Shown piece by piece: positions 10,344 to 21,888 of a stretch of DNA of 64,000 nt. The DNA lies in the NCBI GenBank assembly GCA_903632075.3, contig CAHIKZ030000836.1, positions 649,501 through 713,500 of the forward strand, read 5' to 3'. Made by a program: the position numbers and the translations under genes. A model generated the notes under the pieces. That model was given only the letters and a program-made list of their open reading frames with translations. It searched no databases and was not told the origin of the DNA. The DNA is from Acanthosepion pharaonis. Lineage: Eukaryota; Mollusca; Cephalopoda; Sepiida; Sepiidae. Every line of letters begins with the position of its first letter. Positions within the stretch are counted from its first letter, which is position 1.

Positions 10344-10374
10344 TTTTCACGCAAATCGAAATATCTAAAGATTA
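10321..10374. repeat. palindromic junction between two PLE copies
   Basis: GGATATTTCGATTTGC (left) and GCAAATCGAAATATCT (right) form arms of about 23 bp around CTTTTCAC. Both arms encode the same PLE N-terminal segment in opposite orientation, so this is the head-to-head junction itself. Confidence 0.85.
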
Positions 10375-11330
10375 TTTTTTACAGTGAACTAAAGAATATA
10401 AAACAGACACTTATTAATAATAGCTTTTATATAGTTGATGAACAAATAAGATGCTTTCTTAGAAATCTCAATAATAAGCAAATTGTACATAATACTGCTT
10501 CTACTGATCTCAAATATATTAATCTCCTATATCGTAATCAAATGCATACTAATTATAAACAAGATGAACACATACTAAAAAAAATTAGTAAATTCTAATA
10601 TATTCAGATCCTAGCAAAAAAAATTAAATTAATCATATACTACACTAAATCTAGTATATTAATTCCAATGATTCTTCTCCCCTGATTTGCAAAAACCAAC
10701 ATAGTTTATAAATTCAAGTGCCCTTTGGGAGTGTATCTCAAAGAATTAAATAATATTTATAAACCACAAAATTTCGACGCTTTTGACACTACATTTTAAT
10801 TCTAACATTTTTGCATTTACAATTCCGTAAAATACTGTCGAAAACACAACTATACTTCGACATGAAAACAATAGACAAAAACTAAAAAATACTTGAAGCA
10901 TTATACATTAAACAGTTAAAACCCAACCTAAACAAAATCAACTATAATTCTACAAATTTCTTAAATGTCTATAATTTCTATATAACAGAAGCCATTGGTG
11001 GCTTTTAATTCTACAATTCACTCTCTCGTGTAGTAATGTGTGACGTCATGATGATGCGATTTTGTTGCGTCTTATATGCGCGTGTTTTTGCTTAGTGATC
11101 CACTATTAAACAAAAAAAGACAGATTATCATCGCTGTCGTGTCCGTATAATTTTATGTTTTTTACATCTTTGATAATGGATAAGCCGAAAGCTTGAGATT
11201 TTATTAAAAAATAATGGATAAATAAACTTTTTTCGTTAATGATTATTTTTATCAGAAGATATGAAAAAAATTTTACATAAAATAAATAAACAACCTTGTC
11301 TATATTATTTAATGAAACGTGTATAAATGA
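10348..11330 (+). mobile_element. PLE, right copy of the head-to-head pair, RT deleted
   Basis: On the plus strand about 25 bp of N-terminal sequence is followed directly by the C-terminal part (ELKNIKQTLINN, YIVDEQIRCFLRNLN), decayed endonuclease and the terminal region with GATAATGG...CCGAAAGC (11172-11192). The coding-like end LSILFNETCI is at about 11290-11322. RT motifs are absent, so this copy has an internal deletion of roughly 1.4 kb relative to its partner. It ends against (AT)n(GT)n. Confidence 0.85.
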
Positions 11331-11350
11331 AAATACTGCCTAAATATACA

Positions 11351-11426
11351 CAATATATATATATATGTGATATATATATAACATATATATATATATATAT
11401 ATGTATGTATATATGTGTATATATAT

Positions 11427-11503
<77 letters not shown>
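11351..11503. repeat. (AT)n(GT)n microsatellite
   Basis: Long AT tract passing into about 14 GT units. Mirror image of the tract at 7860-7912 on the other side of the PLE pair. Confidence 0.96.
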
Positions 11504-11505
<2 letters not shown>

Positions 11506-11515
11506 GTATATATAA

Positions 11516-11650
11516 CTTTCATAGAACCCCAGTTTTGATGGGGCGGATTTGCCATGGGGACAAGTGTTCTTTGGTACTGTGAACCTGGGAACACAACGGC
11601 AACTAACAGGTGGTTACACACTCCTCAAAGCCTCCTGATTAATTGCTGTT
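11516..11650 (+). repeat. dispersed repeat family C, copy 1
   Basis: Shares AACCTGGGAACAC and the block CACACTCCTCAAAGCCTCCT with the inverted copy at 31435-31570 and the weaker copy at 40000-40140. No RNA polymerase III boxes or coding sense recognised; nature unknown. Confidence 0.55.
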
Positions 11651-11689
11651 TTTTTTTTTGAGCACTGGCATCAGGTATAATTCTTAATG

Positions 11690-12545
11690 ATTCAAGGTTA
11701 GATTGACAACGGATCTGAAACATGACCTACATTCTGTTGTTAATCGGCACAAGTAATTAATTCTTAATTTAACGCTTCCAAAACGAAACTGTTCTCTATT
11801 AATTGTCTGAGAGAACCTTTCCAGCAGTATGGCTGATGCTAACCTCCAGGAGAGTGGCTCGTTGCGCTTTCTTGGGCTAACGTTTTCCACTGCCATAAAG
11901 TGGAAAGCTTACATTGAATCAATTGCAAAGTCTACTGTTAGGATAATTGGTTCTCTGTGTTGTGTTAGACAATATTTTATCGCCTGAATCTCTCTTACAT
12001 ATTTATAAGTTTACAATTCGTCTATGCTTAAAATATTTCTGTTACATGTGATCTGGTGCTCCTGCTATATATTTAGAGATCCAAAGAAGAATCTGCAATG
12101 TCATTGCTCCTGATCTGGCATCTCAGCTTCAGTCACTTTCCTACCGCCGTCATGTAGCTTCACTGTGCCTTTTCTATAAATATATTCATCGCAATTGTTC
12201 TAATGAACTCTCCTCTATGATACTTAAACTTTATGGATTTAAGCGCATTACTAGATTAGCCGAAAGATCTCAGCATTTTACAGTTGAAATGGCTAGATGT
12301 CAGTATAAGTTCTATGGTAAGAGTTTCTTTTCTCGCACGTCGGCTCTTGCTTTCCACTCAAGCTTGATCTTCAAAGATATAAATGCAATGTCAGTCTTTA
12401 ACTTCCGTCTTTATAATTCCTGTTCCTTTATTGTTATCTCAACTTAATTCTTTTTCTTATATTTTTAACACGCAGTAATGCCATGCTAATGTTGGTGGCT
12501 TTTTTGCCTTTTTTCAAAAGAAATTCTTAATCCTCTAAATTTTAT
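11690..12545 (+). mobile_element. jockey-like LINE 3' portion
   Basis: Plus-strand blocks in order: MADANLQESGSLRFLGLTFS, IKWKAYIESIAKST, GAPAIYLEIQRRICNVIAPD, SQLQSLSYRRHVASLCLFYK, FKRITRLAERSQHFTVEMAR and FYGKSFFSRTSA. These are the post-catalytic and C-terminal regions of the jockey-like RT protein. About three frame changes and one stop interrupt it. The final RLWNSLP block is deleted. The 3' UTR runs to about 12545 (GGTGGCTTTTTTGCC). Confidence 0.87.
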
Positions 12546-12659
12546 TTTAGAGGATACTCGTATATAAGTAAACGCGTTGATTATTTTTAACAGTATGAAT
12601 TACGTCCGTTTGTTGGAGGCACTTAAGTAAGAGAAGAATGCTCTACGATTGCATTCGAA

Positions 12660-12815
12660 CCTTTTTAGCGGATGCCATGGAGTGTTCTTTTACTGTTCTC
12701 ACTCTTTAATAATTTTTTTTTTTTCATATATTCTTTGACAATCAGTAACTCGCGCGTCTTAGGAGCTTTTTTGCCTTGCTTTGGATGAAATGGTTGAAAC
12801 AAAATGTCCGCGCTG
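12660..12815 (+). mobile_element. probable jockey-like LINE 3' UTR fragment
   Basis: GTTCTTTTACTGTTCTCACT and the GCGTCTTAGGAGCTTTTTTG ... GGATGAAATGGTTGAAAC end resemble the 3' UTR of the other jockey copies (CGTCTTAGTGGC...CTTGC...GTGAAACG). No coding part. Confidence 0.5.
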
Positions 12816-13084
12816 TACTAGACACCCTTGTTTGGTGATATAAAATGTTAAACTCAATTTAAATAAATGATTTAAAGCGAATAGGAGTTATCTTCTCTTA
12901 GTTCTCCAATTGCTACTTGACAGATAAATGGGTGTCATCTTAACAATAAGATACAGTGAAGCTTAACTTTAAATTGGAAATAAATAAGGAAGACAAACTC
13001 GTAGGTAAGTAAAGAAAATAGAAGGTTTACTACACGAAGGTACAAGTAGCAATTGACCTAACGCTAATTCGGTATTTGCCCGAG

Positions 13085-13420
13085 CTCCCCACAGAGAGGG
13101 ATGTGGTACAAGGCCGGTTTAACGTGCTTTTTTTTCCGAGCCCACAGGCCCGGGTAAAAATTCTCCGTAGACCCCGTAATAACTATCCCAGACGACAGAG
13201 TCTCCTCTGGGTTTCTCTCTGCCCGAACAATCATTAAGAGCTTAGCGCGCGGATAAGACCTGATGATAACTCTCTTGACTCTGCTTAACTCTGCTTATTT
13301 GCATAACAGACGATTCCATTCATTTATGTCCTGTATGACAAGTTCAAAATTCCATGAAAATTACGTAGACAGACACGCCTAAAAACTATGATGAGCATCA
13401 GTCCCATGGCTATATGTGAT
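13085..13420. repeat. possible LTR-like repeat family D, copy 1
   Basis: GC-richer than its surroundings. The block TCTGGGTTTCTCTCTGCCCG and CCGTAGACCCCGTA recur in altered form at 50775-50870. No terminal duplications, primer-binding site or coding part identified, so an LTR identity is only a guess. Confidence 0.3.
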
Positions 13421-14160
13421 CGTAGGGTCCGCTTCACAACCGGCCCTCTCCACATATCTCGGTTGCGAAGGATCTTACAGTTCACTCAAGGACAGGTCAG
13501 CCCATTTTCCCTCTGTCTGCCTGGTTTTCTTTTGTCTAAGTTGCTACCTTGGCAATAGAAAGATTCTTGATTGTAATGAGATGAAAAGAAGTTTATGGAT
13601 AACTTTGACAGTCCTAAAAAGACATGTCACATAGCGAAATCTGATGAATGAGCTTTAATTCTACAGAAATGGAGTTTATGCTATTATTCACCATATTTAT
13701 TTATTTTTATTAATTTTTTTTTAATCATTGTTCATTTTATTTATTTATCTATAATAATTTTTTGAGCACGTGCATACCTCAAGAAAAGTATGTTTTTAAC
13801 GTTTTTTTGTTTTCTGCCAATGGAGACACGATGAGAGGTCAACAATAAGACTGATAATGATATTTAAAACTTCTAGGCATGGCCAAAGATAGAAGGGAAG
13901 ACGTATTATCCAAGTAAATAAATAAAAGCTAATGTGGCTTTTAAAAGAAACTGGTTCCGTCCATATACTCAAGGTTATGTTTTTTTGGAGTTTTTTTTTA
14001 TAGAAAAAATAACTTTTTCATGAAAGATTTTCAATAGAAGAATTACGTAGGAGGTTTCTTTGTTATTGGATTAAATAAACTCATTCATTTCCCAACGCAA
14101 TGCATTAGACAGTTTTGTAGACATGGCCTCGAAAGAACTCACAGTGAATTCTTTCCACCT
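13421..14160. other. no gene recognised
   Basis: AT-rich DNA with T-rich runs; a 72-codon open frame at 13416-13634 has no recognisable content. Confidence 0.4.
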
Positions 14161-14161
14161 C

Positions 14162-14217
<56 letters not shown>
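14161..14217. repeat. (CA)n(TA)n microsatellite
   Basis: About 20 CA units then TA units, followed by a 230-bp almost pure A/T tract. Confidence 0.96.
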
Positions 14218-14824
14218 CATATTATTATGAACACTATCTCTAGTGTTTATAGTAATATGAACACATATTATATTAGGATAATATTATATATTTTTAGTAT
14301 CATTTATTATAAGTATACATTATAATAATTTATATGTCATTATTTATTATTATAATTTATATAAAACTTATATAATGTGTTTAATTTATATAATATATAT
14401 TTATATTTAATTTATATTTATATATATTTATATTTATATAATATATACCAGCAGGCTTCTCCTACACGCTATCACTTCGCAAAGTATGATATATTCACTA
14501 CTTGAAATCTTTGAAACAAAAATTTTAAATGAACATTTCATTCATAAATTGGCTTGTTATAGTTAAGGAAAGTTTCACAAATTGATGCCAACTTGTTGAA
14601 GGCCAAGTAAAATGCAAGTTTCAAACACTTTTCAGCACCATATTCCTCAATATAACTATTGAAAATCAAAACAATCCTTGAATAAAAGAACACTAATGAA
14701 AGACAGTTAATTAATGAAATAAATTTTTAAAATAATTTTTAATTTTAAATATGCAAATTACTTAAACCTGAAGCGTGATACCACGTAGAAATAGATTACA
14801 TATAATACAGATATTGTGCTTTTA

Positions 14825-15494
14825 GCGCGTAAAAATTCCTTCTTGGACAGATTTCTAACGCATGGCTTAACATCTCTCAGTTGCGTGTCTGTCTTTGGAC
14901 AGAGTGCGCTCAGGGGCATCTCTGTCAAAGGACAGAGGGGCAACTGAGGAAAATAATAATGACAGGTGCCCAGCCCTAGGGAAGAGCTACCCGAGGACGC
15001 ACGCTCCCACTGCGCAAGAGGAAGGGATCTGTGCTCGCACTGAGGCCAGCGCAACCGACTGTTTCGGGAATTGAGGGGAATTTTTGTTCTTATCCCGGGT
15101 ATATGCGCTCGGGTCCCCACCTAAAAATAGACCTTGTGTCTCATCTTGTTCTAGTTGGGGGGACACAGTAAATACCGCGCGTAAATTCCTCCTTGGATGA
15201 GTTTCTAGCGCATTACTTATCATCCCTCAGTTACCTCTCTGTCTTTGGACAGAGTGCGCTCAGGGGCTTCTCTGTCAAAGAACAGAGGAGCAACTGAGGA
15301 AAATCCAGCCCTGGGGAACAGATGCACGAGGTCGCGCCCTCTTATTGCACCTGGGGAAAGGATCTGTGCTGGCACCGACGGTTGCGGGAGTTGAGGGGAA
15401 TTTTTTTCCTATCCCGGGTATATGCGCTCGGGTCCCCACCTAAAAATAGACCTTGTATCGCATCTCGTCCTAGTTGGGGGACAGAGTAAATACC
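14825..15494. repeat. GC-rich tandem duplication with conserved stem-loops
   Basis: Two head-to-tail units (14825-15176 and 15177-15494), each starting GCGCGTAAA and ending at the next GCGCGT. Unit 2 carries two small deletions. Each contains a stem-loop: outer arms CTCAGTTGC/GCAACTGAG (14876-14948; degenerate at 15226-15298) and an inner pair CTGTCTTTGGACAG / CTGTCAAAGGACAG. Each also has CTAAAAATAG (15121-15130, 15440-15449), which fits the MEF2 consensus. Open frames here are short and not shared between units. Function unknown. Confidence 0.85.
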
Positions 15495-16190
15495 GCGCGT
15501 AAATTGCTATAATGTGGAGTTGGGCGTTTTAACCCCAGAATTCGTTGGATAATTGTGCTCCAATTTCTCATTTATTCATATAGAGTCCATAATACAGGTT
15601 TTTTCTTAATTAGCTATTATGTTTCTCTAACTCTTCAAATGTTGAATGTGTAACTATTTCTAATTTCCCATTTTTACACTATAATAATTTTATCTTTTAA
15701 ATTGTCCTCTGTTCTGCCATCCATGAAATAAAATAATTGTTTGCAGGGGAAATGAGAATATACGTAAATCACATCGTCTTTAAATTAAGTGGCAGCAGAA
15801 AAATTATCGTTCGACTTTTAAAAGGTAAGCTTAAACATTAATGCAATACTTAAATGCAGCGATCAATTTTGAGTTCTTCTGTAGTTTATTGATGCCTATC
15901 GCATCTACTCTTCCCTAGATATTGTGATGCTGGCCAAACCAAGTTTACTCGTCAGGAGCTAGCTTAAATTTATAATAAAATGTACACTGCAATTTAGAAT
16001 ACAAAAGAAAAAAGAGTTACTCCCCTTGAACCATTAAAGCCACGATAATGGCTAATATAAAATGTTAATATATATTTTTAATCTGGCATAATCTGGAAAC
16101 ATTGAATCTGAGCTCAACGAAAATCTTTCGCAGCGCCTAAATTTACTAGGGCTTTTGAACGAGCTATGAATCGGAGGAAGCGGAGGAGTT
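15495..16190. other. no gene recognised
   Basis: Unique-looking DNA after the tandem duplication. Confidence 0.4.
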
Positions 16191-16199
16191 GTTTGAACA

Positions 16200-16325
16200 T
16201 ACACACAAACACACACACATACATTGTACTTTATATATAAGATGAGATAATTTACATAATGTATTATATATATATTTATTATCATAATTTATATATATAT
16301 ATATTATATGATATATATAATTTTT
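16200..16325. repeat. AT-rich microsatellite region
   Basis: Short CA run then imperfect TA tracts. Confidence 0.85.
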
Positions 16326-16330
16326 CTTTT

Positions 16331-16589
16331 TTTAACATACAACGTGTGTTAGCACGTGCGATACCCTGTCTTCATCAGCCGCCGACCAGGGGTGATATCA
16401 CGGTTTCCGTGGCCGGGACCACCCTGGCGCCACCAGGTGTTTGCCACCAGGCAGGGTATGAAGAAGCTAATTGATCGTTCCTTTAAGTAAATTCTATCTA
16501 ATGAAAGTTTCCTGAACGCGCTTGCCGTTGTTGACGCCAGTAAAATCGTTATAGACGACCACGCAAATACCAGCATGTTAGGCATGCTA

Positions 16590-16590
<1 letters not shown>
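16331..16590. other. unidentified GC-richer island between TA tracts
   Basis: A 260-bp island with GC-rich core bounded on both sides by (TA)n. Its core has nested inverted sequence (ATACCCTGTC near 16359 against GGCAGGGTAT near 16450; CACGG/CCGTG at 16398-16412). Open on the minus strand for 78 codons, with no motif I recognise. Confidence 0.4.

Positions 16591-16591
<1 letters not shown>

Positions 16592-16642
<51 letters not shown>
16592..16642. repeat. (TA)n microsatellite
   Basis: About 25 TA units. Confidence 0.97.
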
Positions 16643-16645
<3 letters not shown>

Positions 16646-16679
16646 TTAGTATGTTATATAATATATATGTCATATATTA

Positions 16680-17528
16680 TAGTTATATAAACATAAAAAG
16701 AACACAAATAAGAAAACACTGTATTTAGTGCGTGCTCGTGTTTGAGTAGACAGCCATGTTATTTCAAACAATTAATTTTTTACCAGTTTAGATATCGAAA
16801 GTCTTATTAAAGATAGATATCGAAGAGTGTTTTATCATTAAGTTATTAGAGTAAAGAAAAGCCTTTTAACTTACGAACTGTACGTTTTTCTAAGGTGTTT
16901 CAAAGACTGTATTTGCTATTTTTGTTCTCAGACGTAAATAAAGTAATTTTAATCTGACATCTGTTATTATAATAAACCTAAACTTTAGTAGGTATACCTG
17001 ATTGAGTACACTTCTCTATTTTTAAAACTGTGAAATTAATGTCTACCAACCTAGAAAACGAAAGTCTTATTAAAGTAAATGTGTCTCTCAACAGTTATAA
17101 GATTTGCATTCTTCTTTTAAATCTAGAAACAATTTTTCAAACAAATAGGATAATTTCTCTTTGCTTTAAAGTAATGACTTCTCGTGCCTTAACAGTAAAA
17201 CGCACTTGTTTTATAAGTGGTTTCCCAGATTAAAAAGAAACAATAAAAGTTCGATTTTTGTCGTGAAGCACATTTTCGTTAACATGAGATACAATTTCTC
17301 CGACTAATCATGTTCCCCAAATCTCTCCAAATAAATAGACATCAGTTTTCCATTTCTTTTCTTTTTTTAATTTCCTTTTTGACCAGGCCAAAAACCTTTC
17401 AATATCCGTTCTTATTCTTAGTTAAACAGCAAAATTTGACAATAGCAAAAACTGAATTAATAATCAATGTTAATTGTATTTTTTATGCAGACTGCATTGA
17501 GATTTTGAGATCTTTACAAACATACTAT
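16680..17528. other. no gene recognised
   Basis: AT-rich. A block around 16755-16790 (TTATTTCAAACAATTAAT) recurs at 17808-17830, and AAAGAAACAATAAAAGTTC at 17234 recurs near 19101, hinting at an old duplicated repeat. Confidence 0.4.
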
Positions 17529-17604
17529 GTATATATATATATACACACACATACATACACACACACACACACACATATATATATATTTATATATATATAT
17601 ATTT
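17529..17604. repeat. TA/CA compound microsatellite
   Basis: TA, CA, then TA tracts. Confidence 0.96.
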
Positions 17605-17850
17605 AAGTTATGAAGAACTTGGTAATCCGTGGGGTAATCCCAAGGAGAATGAAAAAAATGAATCCAGAGCTAAATTTAAAAAAAAAAAACACATTATAAT
17701 AATTTATTTACAGAGCCCTTTTAAAGGACGTGCTCACTTCCAAAATGAAATGAAACGAAAAATGAAATTAAAATTGATGGTTAGATAAGCCTACTTACAC
17801 TACCCATTTATTTCAAACAATTAATGCTATTTTTACCAGCTCTATTTACT

Positions 17851-17852
<2 letters not shown>

Positions 17853-17921
<69 letters not shown>
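17853..17921. repeat. (TA)n microsatellite
   Basis: About 34 TA units. Confidence 0.97.
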
Positions 17922-17927
<6 letters not shown>

Positions 17928-19555
17928 ATAAACAATACATGTCAAAAATAGATGTTTAGGCTTATGAACTTAATAATTTAACTTGGATAGATATCGAAGC
18001 AACTGTTTTCAAAACTCTTCCTTCCACTATTGATGGATTTTCGTTTCAGATTGAGTTTGCGGTAGTTCGTTTTTACAAAATAAGCCTTTTATATTTAGAA
18101 TAACTTTAGCTTATTTAATTGAATTATGTATGAGATTTATATATTTTACTTCCTCCGGGCTTGCCATATTATCTTATGTTCACTGAAAAAAAATAATCAT
18201 TTTCAGAGAAATTCAATAAAAAATGAAATTTTGGAATGTTGGTCTTATCACTCAAAAGTTTATGTAACTTTTTCATTTAAAATTATTTTAACACTTTACT
18301 TAACGTTAATTTGATAGTCTTCTCTCTGAAAACTTTATTCATAAAAGCAAATACAATAATAATAATTTTTATATTCTTTATTTTAGTTTCTAAAATATCA
18401 TCTGAATTTTTTAGTTTTTTTAATAATAAAAATTTTAAACTTAAAATAATTGAAAATCTAGACATTGCATTATGGCGTCCTCGGAATATGCGTTCTTTTA
18501 TTTGATTTAAAGAAATATTTTATTAATCTGACATTTTATATCTTTCTTCTTACATCTATTAAAAACTACTCTGTGAAAAAAAATTAATATTATTTTGTTA
18601 TATTTCATTCTTAACGGAGAATTTTCTTTTAGAAAAGTCTGTTTTACATTGCGAAATTTATTTAAAAAAATTTGTCTTAATTTTATTTTCTTTATGATGT
18701 ATTAATAACCACGACTATAGTGATGGTGAACTCTAAGTTTTTATGTGTAATTTGTGTTGTTTTTCCTCGAAGTTATTTCCTAAAGTATATTTTTAATTTT
18801 CTTAAGAAAAATATGAAATAGAATTTAATAAATTTTAAATGAATTAAAATGCCATTTTTCAAACTAAAATTTCTTAAATTAAAAGTTCTGTACGTTAGTT
18901 TCGCATTGAGTAAGACAGTAATATAGAATGTCACGACTTCAGAAAAAAATATGTGTTTATTTACTTTCACTGTGTTACCCCAAAATTTAATTCTAAGTGG
19001 TTTTATTTATTAATGGCATCGTGAGTTTTCTGCTGTAGAGCAGCTTATATGGATCGGTAAGTCATCCCACTGTTTGTATTTATTGGCATGCTGTCGATAA
19101 AAGAAACAATAAAAGTTCTGATATTTTTGTTCTGCAACCACTGAGTCTCTAATGATTTATGGTAATCATTGCTTCCCCTTCTTTCTTAATCTGCGACTAT
19201 GTCTAAGACATGCAAAACAAATTGATGCCAAATACCTTACAATGGTGATAGCTAATGAATATCTGCAGTTGGTTATACAAATCGACCAGAATATATGGTC
19301 AAAGTTTAAATAGACACAATAAGTTGAATCTTTTCCACATAAGTGGCCTTGTTACCAGATTAACTTACTTTTCTTTTTGAAAGGTTTAACCAAAGTTCTA
19401 CTGAACTTTTGACCATGGGGATCTCACGTACTATTTTGTGCCTAAGTAATATTATTCTTGATACTACCTGACGAGTGGACGGAACGATTACAAAAAGAGT
19501 TCGTGTACGAAACTCTAGAGTAGAGGTGTTGAATCAATCAGCAAAATGACAAATT
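17922..19555. other. long AT-rich stretch, no gene recognised
   Basis: Very low GC, with several short open frames on both strands that follow from base composition. No transposon signature recognised. Confidence 0.45.
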
Positions 19556-19599
19556 TTATATTTCTATTAATCCTATATACAGAGGGTAAAAAACGGTGA

Positions 19600-19945
19600 T
19601 TTTAATGCACCTACAATCGACTTACAGTATTAGGGTTAGGCACCGTCTTTTTGCACCATGACGCAATTCGCAAAAAATTTAGAACAGCATACTGTACTGC
19701 TTGGCATTCGCACAGGAAGCTCCAATAGGAACATTTTCGATTGTTTGGGTGTCAATCTGAGGACAGTGCAGAGGATTCGGAAAGAGTTCGATGAGTCTTA
19801 TGGTGATTGCGAATGTGTTTTCAATCTCCTTGATTATTACCAACAAAACTCCTTGCAACACCAAAGATGAACTGAAGGCAAGGATTATCGACGCATTAAC
19901 CAACTTAAACAAGAAGAGCGTCCAGAAGGGTTGCACACACACACA
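19600..19945 (+). pseudogene. mariner-type transposase, internally deleted
   Basis: A start codon at 19658 opens MTQFAKNLEQHTVLLGIRTG, then SNRNIFDCLGVNLRTVQRIR and KEFDESYGD, the N-terminal helix-turn-helix of a mariner-like transposase. After about 19839 the sequence jumps, in another frame, to the C-terminal part (NKTPCNTKDELKARIIDALT, NLNKKSVQKGC). The catalytic core is missing, so roughly 700-800 bp were lost. It resembles the 33560-33910 remnant, which starts identically (CACCATGACGCAATTC) but has a different deletion. No clear TIRs found. Confidence 0.8.
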
Positions 19946-20084
19946 TATATGAATAAATTTACTGTTTAGTATTTCAATACATCTTTGTGTAATTTTTGTA
20001 AATATATCTGCTAAAATGAGTTGTCAGTGTTGTTTTCATTCTTGCATAATTTAAACGAGAATTTATCAATCGCAGCCTATATAC

Positions 20085-20490
20085 ATACAATGAAATATTA
20101 TGAAATGGACAAAATCCAACAATTATTTAAAGACATTTTTATGTTTAACAGTCTTTTTATAGATACTTTGTCCTTACTTTGTACTTTTCATAATGTGTGA
20201 AACATTTGTTTACATTTGATACGCCATGAGCAGTTATGAATGAACGTGAGAGATTCATGGAAAATTGAAGTTTATAAGCAGTAAATTCAACCTTGCCAAC
20301 CGAACGATCTAGGCGAGCGGTAAGGCACGTCAGGCTATATGACGGTTCCGTATAGGATACAGATTCGAATCCTGTCGAAGGACGAATATTTTCCATGAAA
20401 ATTTCTCGGAGATTCATGTCAGTAAATGTTATGAAATACTGTTTATTATAAACAGAGCATTTACTTGTATCTATAAAAAGAATGTTCAAC
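20085..20490 (+). repeat. tRNA-headed repeat family B, copy 1
   Basis: A tRNA-like block at 20304-20385 has A-box-like CTAGGCGAGCGG and B-box AGATTCGAATCC, with a hairpin variable arm (TTCCGTATAGGA) typical of class II (Leu/Ser-like) tRNAs. It is flanked by ATGAAATGGACAAAATCC on the left and ACTGTTTATTATAAACAGAG on the right, both shared with the copy at 51125-51645. It is SINE-like, with no clean acceptor stem. Confidence 0.75.
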
Positions 20491-20496
20491 ATAAAA

Positions 20497-20501
<5 letters not shown>

Positions 20502-20548
<47 letters not shown>

Positions 20549-20563
20549 AATTATGCATCTGAA

Positions 20564-20597
<34 letters not shown>
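20502..20597. repeat. two (TA)n microsatellites
   Basis: TA tracts at 20502-20544 and 20567-20597. Confidence 0.96.
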
Positions 20598-20600
<3 letters not shown>

Positions 20601-20970
20601 CGACCCAGATATGTATCTTAAATAATTCATATTTATCTGTATCTTACTCATTTAAACCGTTATTTAACTCCTCTCTTTAAAACTTCTCTGTTAAATTTAA
20701 TCCCCACCTTCACCTTTCGACCTTCCTGTTCTTTTTACACCCTCTCTCTTTTTCTTTCATACATTTCCCTCTCACATCACACTAAACTTTTATTTTTATA
20801 CCCGGAGTTATATTTTCCGATTTCTTTGTGAATTTGTAGGTCTCATATGGATCGATTCGATTCCAATGTAATAAATTATAACCATGGAATATTAGTGTTT
20901 GAGCCTTTTATATTATATTCTTACTCTGTTCTGGACATTGAGTTCTACCTGGATTCTATCCTCTTGAAAA
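20598..20970. other. no gene recognised
   Basis: Includes a pyrimidine-rich patch around 20670-20800. Confidence 0.4.
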
Positions 20971-21070
20971 ATGTATATATATATATATATATAATACAAT
21001 ATATATATTAATGACAACAGAAATATATATATATTTATATATATATGGATACAAATAAATATATATATAA
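20971..21070. repeat. imperfect (TA)n tracts
   Basis: Three short TA runs. Confidence 0.9.
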
Positions 21071-21450
21071 GAAGATAGATAGCTTCGGAATACGCACTTT
21101 TTATTGTGCTGGAGGTGTCGTCAGTGATGTAATTATTCAGGTCATTAGTTTCGGACCTTACAACCATTTAGGTCTTATGATCAGGCCCGACGCACCCTCC
21201 TTCTGTATTTATGCGACACTGAAAAAATTGTCTTACTTGTACTCGATGGATACATAGCGTTCAGGTAAGTTGGGTTATTCAAAATGTCAAAAGGAAGAAT
21301 TTTTGTTAATTTGTTGCTAGTTTTTAAGCAAAAACAGTGATAATAATATGCCCCATCCAGAATGACTGTGGGTCAACCGATTAAAATAAATGTACTTATA
21401 AAAATTTTTCAAAAACTACATCTATATGCGTTCATACAAGTTTTCCGGTT
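21071..21450. other. no gene recognised
   Basis: A 70-codon open frame (21045-21257) has no recognisable motif. Confidence 0.35.
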
Positions 21451-21451
21451 T

Positions 21452-21483
<32 letters not shown>

Positions 21484-21542
21484 TTTTAGTTAGTTAGTAA
21501 GAGTAAGTAAGTATAGTTATAGTATAGTATAGTATAGTATAG
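21452..21542. repeat. GATA/GTATA-type microsatellites
   Basis: (GATA)n followed by TTAG and TATAG repeats, immediately 5' of the SINE below. Confidence 0.93.
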
Positions 21543-21582
21543 TTCACTTTTTCAAGAATATCCAAAATAGCTATTTCTTTTT

Positions 21583-21851
21583 GACGCTTGGCCGAGTGGT
21601 TAGAACGCTCTCATTTTGCCCATGAGAACCGGGTTTGAATCTCACCATGGTCGATTTTTCAGAACATTTTTTTGGATAGCGTTCGGCACCTTTTTGACCG
21701 AGGCATTGAGCGTGGTGGCCTTGTTCAAATTGTTGATCACGCTAGATAATTATCTCCCCAAAACTGTAATTAAGGTCTGTTCACCATAAGTATAAACCAG
21801 AGGTGGGCTCTGTGTTTGTTGAAGAAACAAAAATGCGCTTGATAGATAAAC

Positions 21852-21888
<37 letters not shown>

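Larger units (their letters stand above)
7913..10347 (-). mobile_element. Penelope-like element (PLE), left copy of a head-to-head pair
   Basis: Reading the minus strand from 10347 down gives an N-terminal region, an RT domain, a GIY-YIG endonuclease and a terminal region. The last contains the hairpin motif TTGATAATGG then GGCTT/AAGCC then GAAAGC (8060-8085) and a coding-like end matching TATTTAATGAAAC. RT followed by C-terminal GIY-YIG is diagnostic of PLEs. The outer 950 bp (7913-8870) is inverted relative to 10376-11330. The copy is inactive: several frameshifts and stops. Confidence 0.88.
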
